Below, piece by piece: positions 34,316 to 47,280 of a stretch of DNA of 64,000 bases. Numbering within the stretch: position 1 is the first letter of the stretch; every line of letters begins with the position of its first letter. This DNA comes from Chytridium lagenaria (taxonomy: Eukaryota > Chytridiomycota > Chytridiomycetes > Chytridiales > Chytridiaceae). Made by a program: the position numbers and the translations under genes. The notes under the pieces were generated by a model, which saw only the letters and a list, made by a program, of their open reading frames with translations, was not told where the DNA came from and searched no databases. The stretch covers positions 62,001 to 126,000 of the forward strand of contig JAHLKC010000105.1 in NCBI GenBank assembly GCA_025449115.1, read 5' to 3'.

Positions 34316-36052
34316 CACCACGCAAGAGAGTGTGTCTAGACGAATTGTATACGGGGATGTTTGCTGAAGAAGTTAAGTTTATCTATGTTTTTCTTCGTTA
34401 ATGCAAAGTCATGATTAGTTTCAAGATTCGGTACTAAGCATCTATTTTAGGTAGAAAAATACGTGAATACGAGGTCACCGACACTAGAAGTTCACGAAAG
34501 GGTGCAGAGTGGAAGGAGCCGCTTTTCCCGTTTTCTATAAATAGCTTTTATATCGACAGCGAGATTACAAGCCGCGATTTCGAGGCAACGGATGCCGCAA
34601 GGTCACGACTGAGACCAGACGGGAAGAACCCTCTATTCCTTTCCCATTTTTTTTTCAATAGCTTTGATGCCAACATTGACGACAAGTTGCCATACGACCG
34701 AGGCAACGGTCGACACGAGGTCACGAACGAGACCAGACGAAGAAGAAACTCATTTGCTCTTTAAAATTCTAGATGCGACTCTGTCTGCGACACCACGAAA
34801 ACGAGTGAAGGGGTGTGGTCCACGCATATTCGGGGATGTTGATGAAGAATCTAAGTATCTTTTCTTTGCGTCGTTAACATAAGTAATGATAAGTTTAGTT
34901 TTTTCAAAACCCAGTTCTAATCAAGTTTTTTATTTATATAGGACAATATGTGAATTTGAGGTCAACGATACTGGGAGTTCACGAACGAGTCCGGCTGGAA
35001 GAACGCAATTTTCCTCTTTCGCATGAATAGCTTTGATATCGACAGCGAGATCTCAGGCTGCGATTCGAGGCAACGCTGCCACGAGGTCACGACTGAGACT
35101 AGACGGGGAAGAGCCCTCCATTCCCTTCTATTTTTTCTTTAGTAGTTTTAATGCCAACATTGACGAGATTCCACTCCATCTGCGACACCACGAAAGCGAG
35201 TGAAGGGTGTGATCTACCTGTATTAGGGTTGTTGCTGAAGAAGCTAAGTATGTTCTTATTTTGCTTCGTTCACAAAAAGTAATGATTATATAGTTTGGCT
35301 TTTTCAAAATTCAGCACTAACCAACAATATTTAACTAGTAAAACATGTAAATACGATGTGACCGACACTGGAAGTTCACGAACGGTCCAGACTGGAACGA
35401 GTCGATTTTTCTTTTTATTATGAGTAGCTTCGATATCGACAGCGAGATTCCACGCCGCGATTTCGAGGCAACGGATGCCACGAGGTCACGACTGAGACCA
35501 GACGGGGATTTAAGACCGCGACTTCGAGGCAACGGATGACACGAGGTCACGAATAAGACCAGACCGGAGAATCCTTCATTCCCTTCCGTTTTTTTTCAAT
35601 AGCTTTGACGCCAACATTGACGACAGTTGTCATACGACCGATACGACGAGAAACGGTTTATACGAGGTCACGAACGAGACCAGACGAAAAAGAAGCTCAA
35701 TTGTTCTTTAAGATTCTAGATTCGACTCCGCCTGCGACACCACAAAAGCGAATGAAGGGGTGTAGTCCACTCTTATTCGGGGATGTTGATTAAGAAGCTA
35801 AGTATATCTTCTTGTTGCTTCGTTCACACAAAGTAATGATTAGTTTGGGTTTCTTAAATTTTAGTACTAACCAACTTTTTTAATCAGGGCGAGGGTTACC
35901 GACACTAGGAATTCACGACCAGACTGGAAGGAGCCGATTTTTCTCCTTCTTATAAATAGCTTTGATATTGACTGCGACATCTAGGCTTCCGAGGCCGCGA
36001 TTTCGAGCGGATACCATGAGGTCACGAAAGCTTTGACGCCAACATTGACGAC

Positions 36053-36300
36053 AAGTTGCCACACGGCGGAGGCAACGGTTAACACGAGGTCACGAACGAG
36101 ACCAGACGAAGAAGAAACTCATTCGTCCTGTAAAGTTCTAGATTCGACTCCATCTGCGACACCACGAAAGCGAGTGAAGGGGTGTTATCCACGTTTATTC
36201 GGGACGGTGCTGAAGAAGCTAAGTATGTTTTTCTTTTGCTACGTTAACTCAAAGTAATGTTTAGCTTCGTCTCTAAAAAGTCAGAAACAATTTTGTTTAG
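36053..36300 (+). repeat. Higher-order repeat segment (partner near 38.59-38.84 kb)
   Basis: About 245 bp almost identical to 38,594-38,841, offset about 2.54 kb, including the distinctive cacggcggaggcaac and the abnormal agaaacaattttaattagg-type acceptor end. This is a recent duplication or gene conversion inside the array. Confidence 0.75.
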
Positions 36301-39300
36301 GACAATATGTGAATGCCCAGTCCACCGACACTAGAAGTTCACGAACGGGTGCAGACTGCCGTTTTTTTTTTTTTTAAATAATAGCGTCGATATCGATAGC
36401 GAGATGCCACGCCGCGACTTCGAGGCAACAGATGCCACGAGGTCACCGTTGACACGAGGTCAAGAACGAGACCAAACAAAGAAGAAACTCATTTATTCTT
36501 TAAGATTCTAGATTCGAATCCGTCTGCGACTTAAACGAAGCGAGTGAATGGGTGTAGTCCACGTTTTTTCGGGGACGGTGCTGAAGAAGCTAAGTATGTT
36601 TTACTTTGGCTTTGTTAACTAAAAGTAATGATTAGCTTCGTTTCTCAAAATTCAGTACTAACCAACAATTTTAATTAGGAAAACAGGTGAATACGAGGTC
36701 ACCGACACTAAGAGTTAACGAATGGGCCCAGACTGGAAGGAGCCAATTTTTCTCTATCTTGTAATAGCTTAGATATCGATAGCGAGATTCCAGGCCGCGA
36801 TTTCGATGCAACGATGCCACGAAGTTACAACTAAGACCAGACGGGGAAGAACTCTCTATTCACGTCCCTTTTTTTCAACAGCTTTGATGCTGACATTAAT
36901 GACAAGATAACTTACGATCGAGGCAACGGTCAATACGAGGTCACGAACGAGACCAGATGAAGAGAAACTCATCCCTTTTTTAAAATTCTAGATTCGACTC
37001 AATCTGCAACACCACGATAGCGAGTGAAGGAGTTTCGTCAACGTGTATTCGCGGATGTTGCTGAAAAGGCTAAGTATCTTTTGCGTTGTTAAAACAAGTA
37101 ATGATTAGTTTCGTTTTCTCAAAACTCAGTTCTAATCAACTCTTTTGATTAGGACAATATGTGGATTTGAGGTTACCAATACTTGGAGTTTACGAACGAG
37201 TCCGGACTGGAAAGACCCGAGCCCCTTCTTTCTTATCAATAGCTTTGATATCGACAGCGAGATCCCAGGCCGCGATTTCGGGGCAACGCTGCCACGAGGT
37301 CACGATTGAGACCAGACGGGGAAGAAGCCTCCATTGCCTTCCAATTTTTTTTCAATAGCTTTGATGCCAACCTTGATGACAAGTTGCCATACGACCGAGG
37401 CAACGGTTAACACGAGGTCACGAACGAGACCAGACGAGAAAGAAACTTACTTGTTCTGAAATTTTCTAGATTTGACATCATCTGCGACACCACGAAAGAA
37501 TTAAGGCGTGTAGTCCACGTATATTTGGGAATGTTGCTGAAGAAGCTAATATATCTTTTTTTGCTTTGTTAACAAAAAATAATGATTATAGCTTTGTCTT
37601 CTCAAAAATTCAGTACCGACTAACCATAAGAAAATATGTGAGCACGAGGTCACTGTCACTGGGAGTTTATGAACGGGTCCGAACTCGAAGAACCCGATTT
37701 CCTCCTCCCTTAGTTAAGGGCTTCGATACTGACAGCGAAACCAGGCTGCTTTTTCGAAATAATGGAGGCCACGACGTCAGGAACGAGACCAGACTGAGAA
37801 TAACTCGACTGTCCTTTAATTCTACAATAGCTTCGACTTCATCGGTGACACCACGAAAGTGAGAAACGAAACGATTCCAAGAATAGAAGATTCTTGCCAC
37901 GATAAATGAAGATGCTTCCAAAGAAGCTAAGTATATCGGTGATTCTTTCTCGTAACAGAAAGTAATAATTATATTATATTTTCCCAATTCTAACGGGCTA
38001 GTTCAATTAGGACTAATTATATGAATGCGATGTCACCGAAGCTAGGAGTTCACGAACGGGTGCGGACTGGAAGAAGCCGATTTTTTCCTCCCTTGCTAAT
38101 GGCTTTTATTATGACACCAAGGTTCCAGGCCTCGACTTCGATGTGACGAAAGCTACGAGTTCACGAGTGAGACTAGACGGGGAAAAAAGACCCTCCATTC
38201 CCTTCTCTAGCAATAATAGGTGCCATACGACCAAGGCAACGGTTGCCACGAGTCACGAACTGGACCAAGAAGAACCCTTCTCTGCCTAACTATTCTTTTC
38301 TTACAATCAATTCGACTCTATGAACGTTAGCGAAAGGTCACTTACGCTAGGAGCTCACGAATGTAGAAGGAGCCAATTTTCCTCTTTCTCATGAATAGCC
38401 TCGATATCGACAGAGAGATTCCAGGCCGCGATTTCGATGCAACGATGCCACGAGGTCACGACTAAGACCAAACGGGGACGAACCCTCTTTTCTCTTCCAT
38501 TTTTTTTCAATAGCTTTGATGCCAACATTGATGAGAGGATGCCGTACGATCGGGCAACGGTCGACACGAGGTCATGAACGAGACTAGACAAAGAAGTTGC
38601 CACACGGCGGAGGCAACGGTTAACACGAGGTCACGAACGAGACCAGACGAAGAAGAAACTCATTCGTCCTGTAAAGTTCTAGATTCGACTCCATCTGCGA
38701 CACCACGAAAGCGAGTGAAGGGTTGTTATCCACGTTTATTCGAGGACGGTGCTGAAGAAGCTAAGTATGTTTTTTTTTGCCACGTTAACTTAAAGTAATG
38801 TTTGCTCCGTTTCTAAAAAGGCAGAAACAATTTTAATTAGGAAATCAGGTGAATACGAGGTCACCGACACTAAGAGTTAACGAACGAACCCAGACTGGAA
38901 GGAGCCAATTTTATCTATCTTGTAATAGCTTAGATATCGATAGCGAGATTCCAGGCCGCGATTTAGAGGCAAAGATGCATACCACCAGGTTATAACTAAG
39001 ACCAGACGGGGAAGAACCTTCTACTCCCGTCCCTTTTTTTCCACCCGGTTTGATGCTGACATTAATGACAAGGCGCCATACGACGGAAGCCTCGGATGCC
39101 ACGAGGTCACGAACGAGACCAGACGAAGAAGAACTCATTCCTCCTTTAAATTTTCTAGTTTCGGCTCCATCTGCGACACCACGAAAGCGAGTGAAGGGGT
39201 GTAGTCCACGCTTATTTGGGGATGCTGGTGAAGAAGCTAACTATATCTGTCTTTTGCTTCATTAATACAAAGTCATGATTATTTTAGTTTTCTCAAAATT

Positions 39301-42300
39301 TAGTACTAACCAACTAGTTGAAGTAGGAAAATCTGTGAATGCGAGGTTACCGACACTAGGAGTTCACGAACGGGTCCAGACTGGAAGGAGCCGATGTTCC
39401 TCTCTCGTATTAATAGCTACGATATTGACAGCGAGATCCTAGGCCACGATTCGAGGCAACGGATGCAACAAAGATGCGACTGAGACAAGATGGAGAAGAA
39501 TTTGCTCCTCCCTTCCTTTTTTAATAGGTTTGATGTCAATATTGACGACAAGTTGCCATACGACCTAGGAAAACGGACGGGGTCGAGAAAAAACCCACTT
39601 TACCACATCGTTTTTTAAAATGGCAGCCTTGACTCTATCCTTTGCAGCAGTAAAGCGAACGAAACGATGTCAGAGAGCCCAAGAAAGGGATCTGGCCCAC
39701 GTGTTGATAGGATGTTGCTGAATAAGCTAAGTTCTTTTGTCATCAGTAATGATTAGATGTTACAAAATTCGGTACTCATAAAAACAACTATTTAAATTAA
39801 GACTCAATGTTCGAATCCGACGCCACAGACGTTACGAGTTAGAAAACGGGTCCAGAGTAGAAGGATTCGAATTCCTCTTTCTTATCAATAGCCTCGATAT
39901 TGACAGCTTAGCAATAATACTGACAGCGAGATCTCAAGCCTCGAGTACGAGATAACGGATACCACGAGGTCACGGGCGAGACGAGACAAACAAGAATCCA
40001 TTTTACTAATCCTTTTTTCAAGATACCTTTGATGCCAATAGCAACGTCCAAAGCCGCGAGTCCCAGGCATCGATACGAGCCACGAGCGAGACGGAGAAGA
40101 ACCCGAATCTTTCTCATATTTTCTTAAGTTCATATATAGCTTTGTGTTTCCATCAGCAACGTCACGATCAAGACAGCACGAGAGCGTCCATGGTAGATGT
40201 TCCCGCCGACATGTTTATGGGGATTTTGCCGAGAAAGGTAAGTCCAATTATTATTTTTGTTCTTTCCCAGAGAAAAAAAAAGATAACTGAGCTTATTTAA
40301 ATAAGACATTCACCTATCACCTAATCTTTCGCTAGGAACCAAGATGCGAATGCGAGGTCCACGTTACTATTATTTTACATTGGGCCCAGCCTGGAAGAAG
40401 CCTAATAATACCCTTTCCCTCATAAATAGCATCGATAACGAGAGCGAGATTCCAGGCCGCGATATCGAGGAACGGACGCCACGAGGTCAAGAACGAGACC
40501 ACCGGAACAAGAAACACAATTTTCTAAACCCTTTTAACATTATAGCTTCGACACGATCTGCGACAGGTATATTGGGATGTTGCTGAAGAAGCTAAGTATT
40601 TTTCTTTTGCTTCGTTACACAAAGTAATGATTAGTTTGGCTTTCTCAAAAGTTAGTACTAACCAACTATTTTAAGTAGGAAAATATGTGAATACACGGTC
40701 ACCGATACTAGAAGTTCACGAACGGTGCAGACTGGAAGGAGCCGATTTTTTTTTATGGATAGCTTCGATATCGACAGCGAGATTCCACGCCGCGATTTCG
40801 AGACAACGGATGCCACGAGGTTACGACGGAGACAGACGGGGAAGAACCTTCCATTTCCTTCTCTTTTTTCTTCAATAGCTTTGATGCCAACATGATGACA
40901 AGATGCCATGAGACCGAGGCAATGATTGCCACGAGGTTATGGCTGAGACCAGACGTGGAAGAACTCCTCATTTCCACCATTTTTCGTCAAACGCTTTGAT
41001 GCCGACATAAACGAGAAGGTTTCATACGATCGAGGCAATGGTCAACACGAGGTCACGAACGAGGCCAGACGAAGAAAAAACCTATTGGAAGAACTCCCAT
41101 TCCCATCCCTTTTTCGTCAAAAGCTTTGATGACGACATAAACGAGAAGGTACCATACGATCGGCAATGGTCACACGAGGTCACGAACGAGACCAGACGAC
41201 AAAAAAACTCATTCGTTCTTTATAATTAAAGCTTTGACTTGACCTGCGACCCAAGAAAAAGAATGTGTCTAGTCGACGTGTATACGGGGATGTTTGCTGA
41301 AGAAGTTTATCTTTATTTGGCCTCGTTAACACAGAGTAAGTATCAGTTTGCTTTTCTCAAAATCCAGTGCTAATTAACATTTTTAATTTAAAAAACATGT
41401 GAAAATGTGGTCAACGACACTAGGACTTCACGAACGGGTGCAGACTGGAAGAAGCCGATTTTTTCCTTTTTTATGAATAGCTTTGATATCCAACTAGACT
41501 GTAGGCCGCGATTTCGAGGCAACGGATGCCACGAGGTCACGGCTGAGACCAGACGTGGAAGAACCCTTCTTTCCCACCCCTTTTTTTGTTTTGTTTTTAT
41601 GATGCCAACATAGATGACAAGGCACCATACGACCGAGGCAACGGTTGAATCTAGGTCACGAACTAGACCAGACGAAGAAGAAACTCATTCTTTTTTAAAA
41701 TCGTAGATTCGATTCCATCTGTGACAACACGAAAACGAGTGAAGGTGTCTAGTTCACCTGTATAATGGGGTGTTTTGAAGAAGCTAAGTATTTCTTTTTT
41801 TTTATTTTTTTTTTTTATTTTTGTTTTCTTCATTAATACAAAATACCTAATAGGTTAGGTTTTCTCAAAATCAGTCTAACGAACTATTTCAGTAATGACT
41901 TAATATGTGAATACAAGTTCATCAACACTAGGTGTTTACAAGCTGGTGCGTACTGGACGAAGCCGATTTAGCCCAACCTTTATCAAAAGCTTTGATATCG
42001 ACAGCGAATCAAGGCGCATTTTCGAGGTAACGGATGCCACGAGGTCACGAACGAGACGAGACGAAGAAGATCCCGACACTCCCTCGCCATTTTTTTTTTT
42101 TTTTTTATACGTCCACGGATATTTTGGGATGCTGTCAAAGAAGCTAAGTATATCGCTGTTTTTCTTTTTTTTTTTACAGGAAGCATGATTAGATAATATT
42201 TTCAATTCCAGTACTAACCAATCATTTCCATTAGTCTTCAATATTTGAATCCGACGTTATCAACGTTACAAGTTAACGAACGTGCCCGGACTGGAATGAG

Positions 42301-42720
42301 CCAATTTTCCTCTCCTTTATTAATCGCTTTAATAGCGATAGCGAGACAAGACGGTGAAAAAAGTCGACCTTTTCTTACTTTTCGTTATATATAATTTTAG
42401 CTTCGATCTCATCCGCGAAAGCGAGCGAAAGTATTTGAAGGAGTTTAAAAGAAAGTTTTTGTCTTTAATCCGCAAGGTGGAAACGACCATGCCCGAAGTT
42501 ACAAGCGAGACCAGATAGAGACTTATCCTGAATTCCCGTCTCTTTTGTTTGATAGCTTCAATGCCGACGCCAACGTCGAAAGCGCAAGTACAAACGAGGC
42601 AACGGATGCCGCAAGTCACGAACGAGAACACAGAAGAACCCGACTCTCTCTCACCATTTCGTTTTCCAGTAAAATGGTTCGATTCCATTTGCGGACCACG
42701 AAAACGACCGAAAGGGCTTG

Positions 42721-43972
42721 AGGGAGTAGAGAAAGTTTGCGAGACCCATGGTGGGAACGCTCTGAGATTAAATCTGCATATGTTGGTTTAATGGGATTCG
42801 CTAAACAGATTAGATCATGTTTGAGAATGGAAATAGTCGACATTACTTTTAGAAAAGATTGAAGGCAAGGTGATTGTTTGATGAGATATCGAGATTTGAT
42901 ATACATCTATGTAGAAATTACCTGCGAGATGAGGTATTGACGTTAAAATGTCGATATCGTATTGTGTGTGAAATAAGTTGGTGAGTGGTATTATAGAGCT
43001 GTGATGGCATGAGGTTGACAGCATTCTGGCAGATAGAATCGCTGCAAATGCTTGTGAGATGTGGTTCGCACTCGGTCAACAGCCACCTCCATGTTATCAA
43101 TTAAGTTTGCAATTTAAGTGGGGAATGGTGAAAGGATAGCGAAATTATCCATTGAACTCCTCGAGGTGGACATTCAAAAGTGGTGCGTTACCTCTTATGA
43201 ATTATGGGGATAGAATGAATCTTATAGGCAATCTAACACGCCTCTTTTCCATGAATTTTAGTGGCCGTGATATTTTTGATACCTGGCGGGAAGTAGGTAT
43301 CTGGACGTGTTTCGGTATGTACACAAGTACGTACACAATAATCGTTCTGAAGAATTTCTTACTGAAGATATAACGCTGGACGCCTCTAGTTGGATCATCA
43401 ACGCCTCGATTGGATATTGAAAACAGACTAGTCGGCGTATTTTTTGTTAGGACGTGTTGGATGTGGCTGGATTTGATGCTGCGGCGCCAGACATTGTGAG
43501 GGAGTTTGCGATGAGGAATTTGCAGAAATTCTTTTGATGTTCTTTGTGTATGGTCACTTGCTTTGTATCATGTTTATGTAAACTTGAACTCGTAAACGCA
43601 TATTCTGCACACACAGTGGCTCCTGTCTATATTTCATTAAATGACCTTTCTAGTTTCTATAATCATCCGCATATGAATCTTGCATCTAAATTCCAAAAGT
43701 TTGAGGCGGGAGTTTCACGCCCAGTCAAATGCAAATTGCAAAACGCAAGCCACCAATTTCCCAAGCATGCCACGTTGGGGACCGGAAACACCGTCAAGTC
43801 CCAAGTCAACCCTGTTCGCAACTTGGCGTTGGGTTCTCAGGATATATGCCACGTCAAATACTATTCGTCAACAGAATTACCAAGATGCTACACCGTACTA
43901 TAAATATAATGAAATCCCCCATAAAGTATTTCAGCTCCTGTATCAGTAACCACAATTACAAACAAACCCATC
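42721..43972. other. Right flank of the array, unassigned
   Basis: No recognised gene. Immediately right of the array a plus-strand frame reads WFDSICGPRKRPKGLEGVEK before a stop at about 42.79 kb. A second patch near 43.45-43.54 kb reads DVLDVAGFDAAAPDIVREFA and MRNLQKFF before a stop, which looks like the last exon of an unidentified plus-strand gene whose upstream exons I cannot assemble. Confidence 0.35.
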
Positions 43973-44756
43973 ATGTCTGACACCCCATATCGTCTTATAA
44001 CCTCTAATCTACAAGATATCTCAACCCCCACATCCCCTCATATTCTCACACCCAACCTCTATCCTTATTTCTCTCGAAATCCGTCGTCTTATTCTCCGCC
44101 ACACGCATGACCTCTCCCTCTCCATCAAAATAGAGTGCATATGGCTGAATCTTCCCCATATCCACCCAAATCCCTTAAAGGCGTTCACCAATCTTTTCCG
44201 CGTCATCGACTTCTTCCCCGTGTCTCAAGAAATCGCTTTGCAAACGTCCGCCTCCATACCCATCGACACCTTGAGCATCGCCGTAGTGGCATGGATACAC
44301 CAGTTCCATACCACCGCCGCTCTCATAAGCATCCCCAAGTTGATTGACGCCAACCGTCTGGACTTGCTAAAACTCCTCCACCATCTCGGTTCAACCCAAC
44401 TCACCGACAATACCATGCTTTACGCCATTCAGCATAACCGTCTCGAAGTTGTGCGATACCTTTCCAAAAAGTGCGGAAAACGATCAACCTATAAGGCGAT
44501 TTGCTGGGCTCATGAGGCGGGGAATTGGGATATGGTGAGGTTGTTGCGAAAAATCCAGGGGAATGGAGAGATGGGATTGAAGGCGCAAAAGCGAAGGGAG
44601 AGCTGGTTTCGTTTTTGTATAAGAATCCACCGTATCAGGCTTTTGTTGCTATGGAGAAGGCAGCCGGAAATAGGCGGCGGTAGTATAAATGTATTTGTTT
44701 ATCAGATGTTGTTTGCGTTATGCAGGCATTCTCCTGTTAGCCCGCGCTCACTTTAA
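43973..44756 (+). pseudogene. Ankyrin-like repeat protein, frameshifted
   Basis: Opens MSDTPYRLITSNLQDIS, then changes frame to LEIRRLILRHTHDLSLSIKI, CIWLNLPHIHPNPLKAFTNL and FRVIDFFPVSQEIALQTSAS. It then runs open through SIAVVAWIHQFHTTAALISI, ANRLDLLKLLHHLG, LYAIQHNRLEVVRYLSKKCG and AICWAHEAGNWDMVRLLRKI, which are degenerate ankyrin-type helices (the AIxxNRLEVVRYL pattern). The upstream frameshift near 44.04 kb makes an intact product doubtful. The partner is unknown; such families are often expanded in zoosporic fungi. Confidence 0.5.
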
Positions 44757-45278
44757 TAAAAACCATTTGGACCTGATTATAAACAAATCAGGAGATTGAG
44801 ATTAGGTTATTCATGAATATATGGTATGAGCTGGAAGAGGGCCACCCTTTTTTGCATATGACAGTTTTGCGGACCGCCACATATATGTGTAATGATCGGC
44901 ATAAAAAGATCAACGAAAAGAATGAAATGAAGTATGGCGATCAATTCCAGTATATTTTCTGTGTCGTTTTAGTATAAGATGGCGAATACATTATTCATGT
45001 CAAAGAACGTCTAATCTGAGAATCTATAGTCTTAAATAGAATGTGCGGCCGGAGCCTGAGAGCAGAATATTGTCTCAAGAAAAAAACCAGTAGTAATTAA
45101 AAGGTGGAGTACGGGGGGTAGATAAGAAACGAGTGTTTAAAATAAGATAGTGCGCGATGATTTAAGGAAAAGGAAAGAAAATGATCAGCGACAAAAAATG
45201 AGAATGTTCAAAGGAAGGAAAAAGAAACTGCCAGCAGCGTCCTCCAATCAGTACAACGTAATTATAAAGAATAGAAGA
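44757..45278. other. Intergenic, no gene seen
   Basis: 3' flanks of the ankyrin-like remnant (plus) and the cyclin gene (minus). No protein-like frame recognised. Confidence 0.5.
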
Positions 45279-46090
45279 TCAAGCTCCCAACACCAAGTTT
45301 GGGTGCCTCTTGACCATGCTCGTATAATACCTCTGCATCTTTCCTTCATCCGCCAAAAGGTCCCAATTCAACATGAAGCACAACTCCATCTCCAACGCAT
45401 TCAACTCCACTATCGGCAAGCCCCCAATCTCGGCATACACCTTGTTACTGTAAAACACGTCGAAATGGGTCTTGGACGTGATTGCCACGGCTGTGCAGAG
45501 AAATCGGTGGACGGTGAGGGAGGATAGGGTAAGAGTTTTCGCGATGCGGTCAGTGTAGATGAGGAGGGAGAGGAGATGGAAAGGAGTAAGGTGAGCGTGG
45601 GTGATGATGCGCTGGAGGTAGGCGGTGATGGAGATAGAAGCGGGACGGCGAGAATGGAAGCGAGTGATCTGGGTGGGATGGAGGGGTATGGTGTCGTTGT
45701 GGGAAGTGAGACGAGTAAGGAGGTCGGAAACGAGAAGGGTGAGGAGATCCATGGGTGCTTGGTGGTAAAGGGCTATAGGAAAAGTCAAACGGTGTTGTTC
45801 GGAAGAAAACTCAAATGGTATGATAGGAGAGAGAAATGCTTACCTGGAACGGTCAAGTATTCACCATCTGCGGATACGGTCATGGTTTTAGCGACGGCCT
45901 CAGATGATGGTTGTTGACGCTCTGAAGGCAGAACAGGGTCGCTTGAAGGAGGTGTAGGAGCATGCTCTCGCTTTGCTTGTTGGTCTGCAGACAATGTTGA
46001 TGTGAGTTGATGCTTCTTGTACTGGTGATCAGGGGATGACGGAGAGACTGGCACCCAAGAGGAAGTAGGATTGGAGTGAAGCTTTTGCAT
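45279..46090 (-). CDS. Pho80-type cyclin
   Basis: Two exons. Exon 1 (from 46090) is a disordered leader MQKLHSNPTSSWVPVSP ending DGEYLTVP. A 52-bp intron (donor GTAAGC, acceptor CCTATAG) joins in frame to ALYHQAPMDLLTLLVSDLLT. The cyclin domain follows with SISITAYLQRIITHAHL, LLSLLIYTDRIAK, HRFLCTAVAITSKTHFDVFY, SNKVYAEIGGLPIVELNALE and CFMLNWDLL, ending MQRYYTSMVKRHPNLVLGA. The KxHxDxFYSNxxYAxIGG and ELNxLE motifs mark the Pho80/PREG cyclin family. These bind Pho85-type CDKs and control phosphate response and other nutrient signals. The domain length is normal for the family and no break was seen. Which Pho85-type partner it uses cannot be told from here. Confidence 0.88.
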
Positions 46091-46766
46091 GATGAGGTAG
46101 TTGGCTAATAAGGGGTATGGTAGATGACGGGCAGTAATGAGAGTGATAAATAGGGTATGATCGGAGGGAGTTGAGGCGCGCTGGAAATAAATAAGAAACA
46201 GAAGAAAATGATAAAAAAAGGTGCAAAAGATCGAACTGTCTTTTTTTTTTTTCCTTTTCGTTAAACATGTGAAAAATGTCAGACTCTATTGGGAATTGTC
46301 AGGAGAAAGAAAAAAGCACATGGTCACACACAGTGTCTTGACAAATTAACCCAAAAAAGGCATATATGAAACTGTGTATCACCGTCGGGCGTTCAATTTC
46401 TTTATTAATAATATATTGTTTTTTATGACGAGTTTTCGGTTGTTATTAATATAAAAAAAAATAATTAGAAATTATATACAGATGATAACTTGTCAAGAAT
46501 ATTGTTTGTTTTTGTTCTTTTATTCATGAGGAGATAATAATGAATGATTCATGACATCAAAATAAAATAAAATAATTATATGCTTGTTCCAAGAGCAAGG
46601 AGTCCATCAGTTTGGGAGTAGCCCGAAGAAAGTCAGGAAGAAAAAGAAATCAACGACAACGGGTCTGAGTCGGCCCAAGAGTCATGAGAGAAAAGAATGC
46701 CATGATGCGGTGGTCTGGGTAATTCGGATTGAGTATCAATAATAGTATGATGGGGCACGTGTTTAG
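46091..46766. other. AT-rich spacer
   Basis: Promoter side of the Pho80-type cyclin gene, with poly-T near 46.24 kb and AT-rich DNA to about 46.6 kb. No gene recognised. Confidence 0.5.
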
Positions 46767-47280
46767 ATGCTCTTTGATCAATGTGCTTTAAAGACGTGGC
46801 TGTCCGGACAAGGTCTCACATTATGTGCACAAAGAGCCAGCATCTCATCTGCACAACAAGGTTCAGCTAGTTTGCTTTGTTTCTCTGCATCTTCTACGAT
46901 GGATGGACGCGCCACCCCCACCCCCACCCCCTTTGGACGCTCACCTACCATGGAGTTCTCATCAGCGTCCTTCCTTACGCCACCTTGAAGGTTATCGCCA
47001 CAGCTATTGGCATGCCTTGCCCTTGTCCCAAAGGTCTCGTCACTATGCGCCCACGTATTATGACGGCTCTCTCAGCCATCATCCCTCGCCCTGCGGTCGA
47101 CCCTGCTACAAATCTTCCCGCTTTTGTTACCCCGGTTATAGATCCCCCCAACGTAAACGGTGATCAAGGACACCAGGGGAACGGGCAAAACGGTAACAAT
47201 GACAACAACAATCAACGACAATGGTGGTCAAGGGGGTAACGGTGTTAATGACGTCATTAACGCTCAACATAACGTTAACG
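46767..47280 (+). pseudogene. Gag relic of the tyrosine-recombinase retroelement family
   Basis: Plus-strand text, partly in shifting frame, parallels the gag-like ORF of the element at 7.3-13.6 kb. Matching pieces in the same order are PPPLDAH against PPLDPN, TYHGVLISVLPYATLKVIAT against TYDGTLMSAFQYRNLRTVAL, AIGMPCPCPKGL against ALGMVPPLPNSL, and MTALSAIIPRPAVDPATN against VMAYLSAIDPRPAMDPNT. Both then enter an Asn/Gly/Gln-rich stretch. No RT or recombinase text follows, so this is a truncated, diverged copy. Confidence 0.72.

Larger units (their letters stand above)
33530..42720 (+). repeat. Nine-kilobase tandem array of decayed 0.4-0.55-kb units with splice-like landmarks
   Basis: About 15-18 diverged copies. 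Landmark gaagctaagtat recurs near 34.85, 35.24, 35.80, 36.21, 36.59, 37.07, 37.93, 38.76, 39.73, 40.59, 41.78 and 42.14 kb, mostly 360-560 bp apart. Each unit continues with a T-rich tract, then agtactaaccaac and ttttaattag, that is, a branch-site TACTAAC and an AG acceptor. Next comes exon-like text: EVTDTRSSRTGPDWKEP, FDIDSEIPGRDFEATDATRS, and FDANIDDKLPYDRGNG with NTRSRTRPDEEE. The phrase cacgaggtcacgaacgagaccagac occurs many times, often two or three times per unit, so each unit is itself built from shorter related pieces. At about 40.24 kb the donor is a true GTAAGT; elsewhere it is CTAAGT. Frames are broken by stops throughout. It looks like an amplified, decayed intron-containing gene segment or a satellite derived from one. 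Confidence 0.75.

Noticed and set aside
34000..42720. The tandem array as a CRISPR array
   Set aside because: Units are hundreds of bases, diverged throughout, in a eukaryotic setting, without constant repeats and unique spacers.
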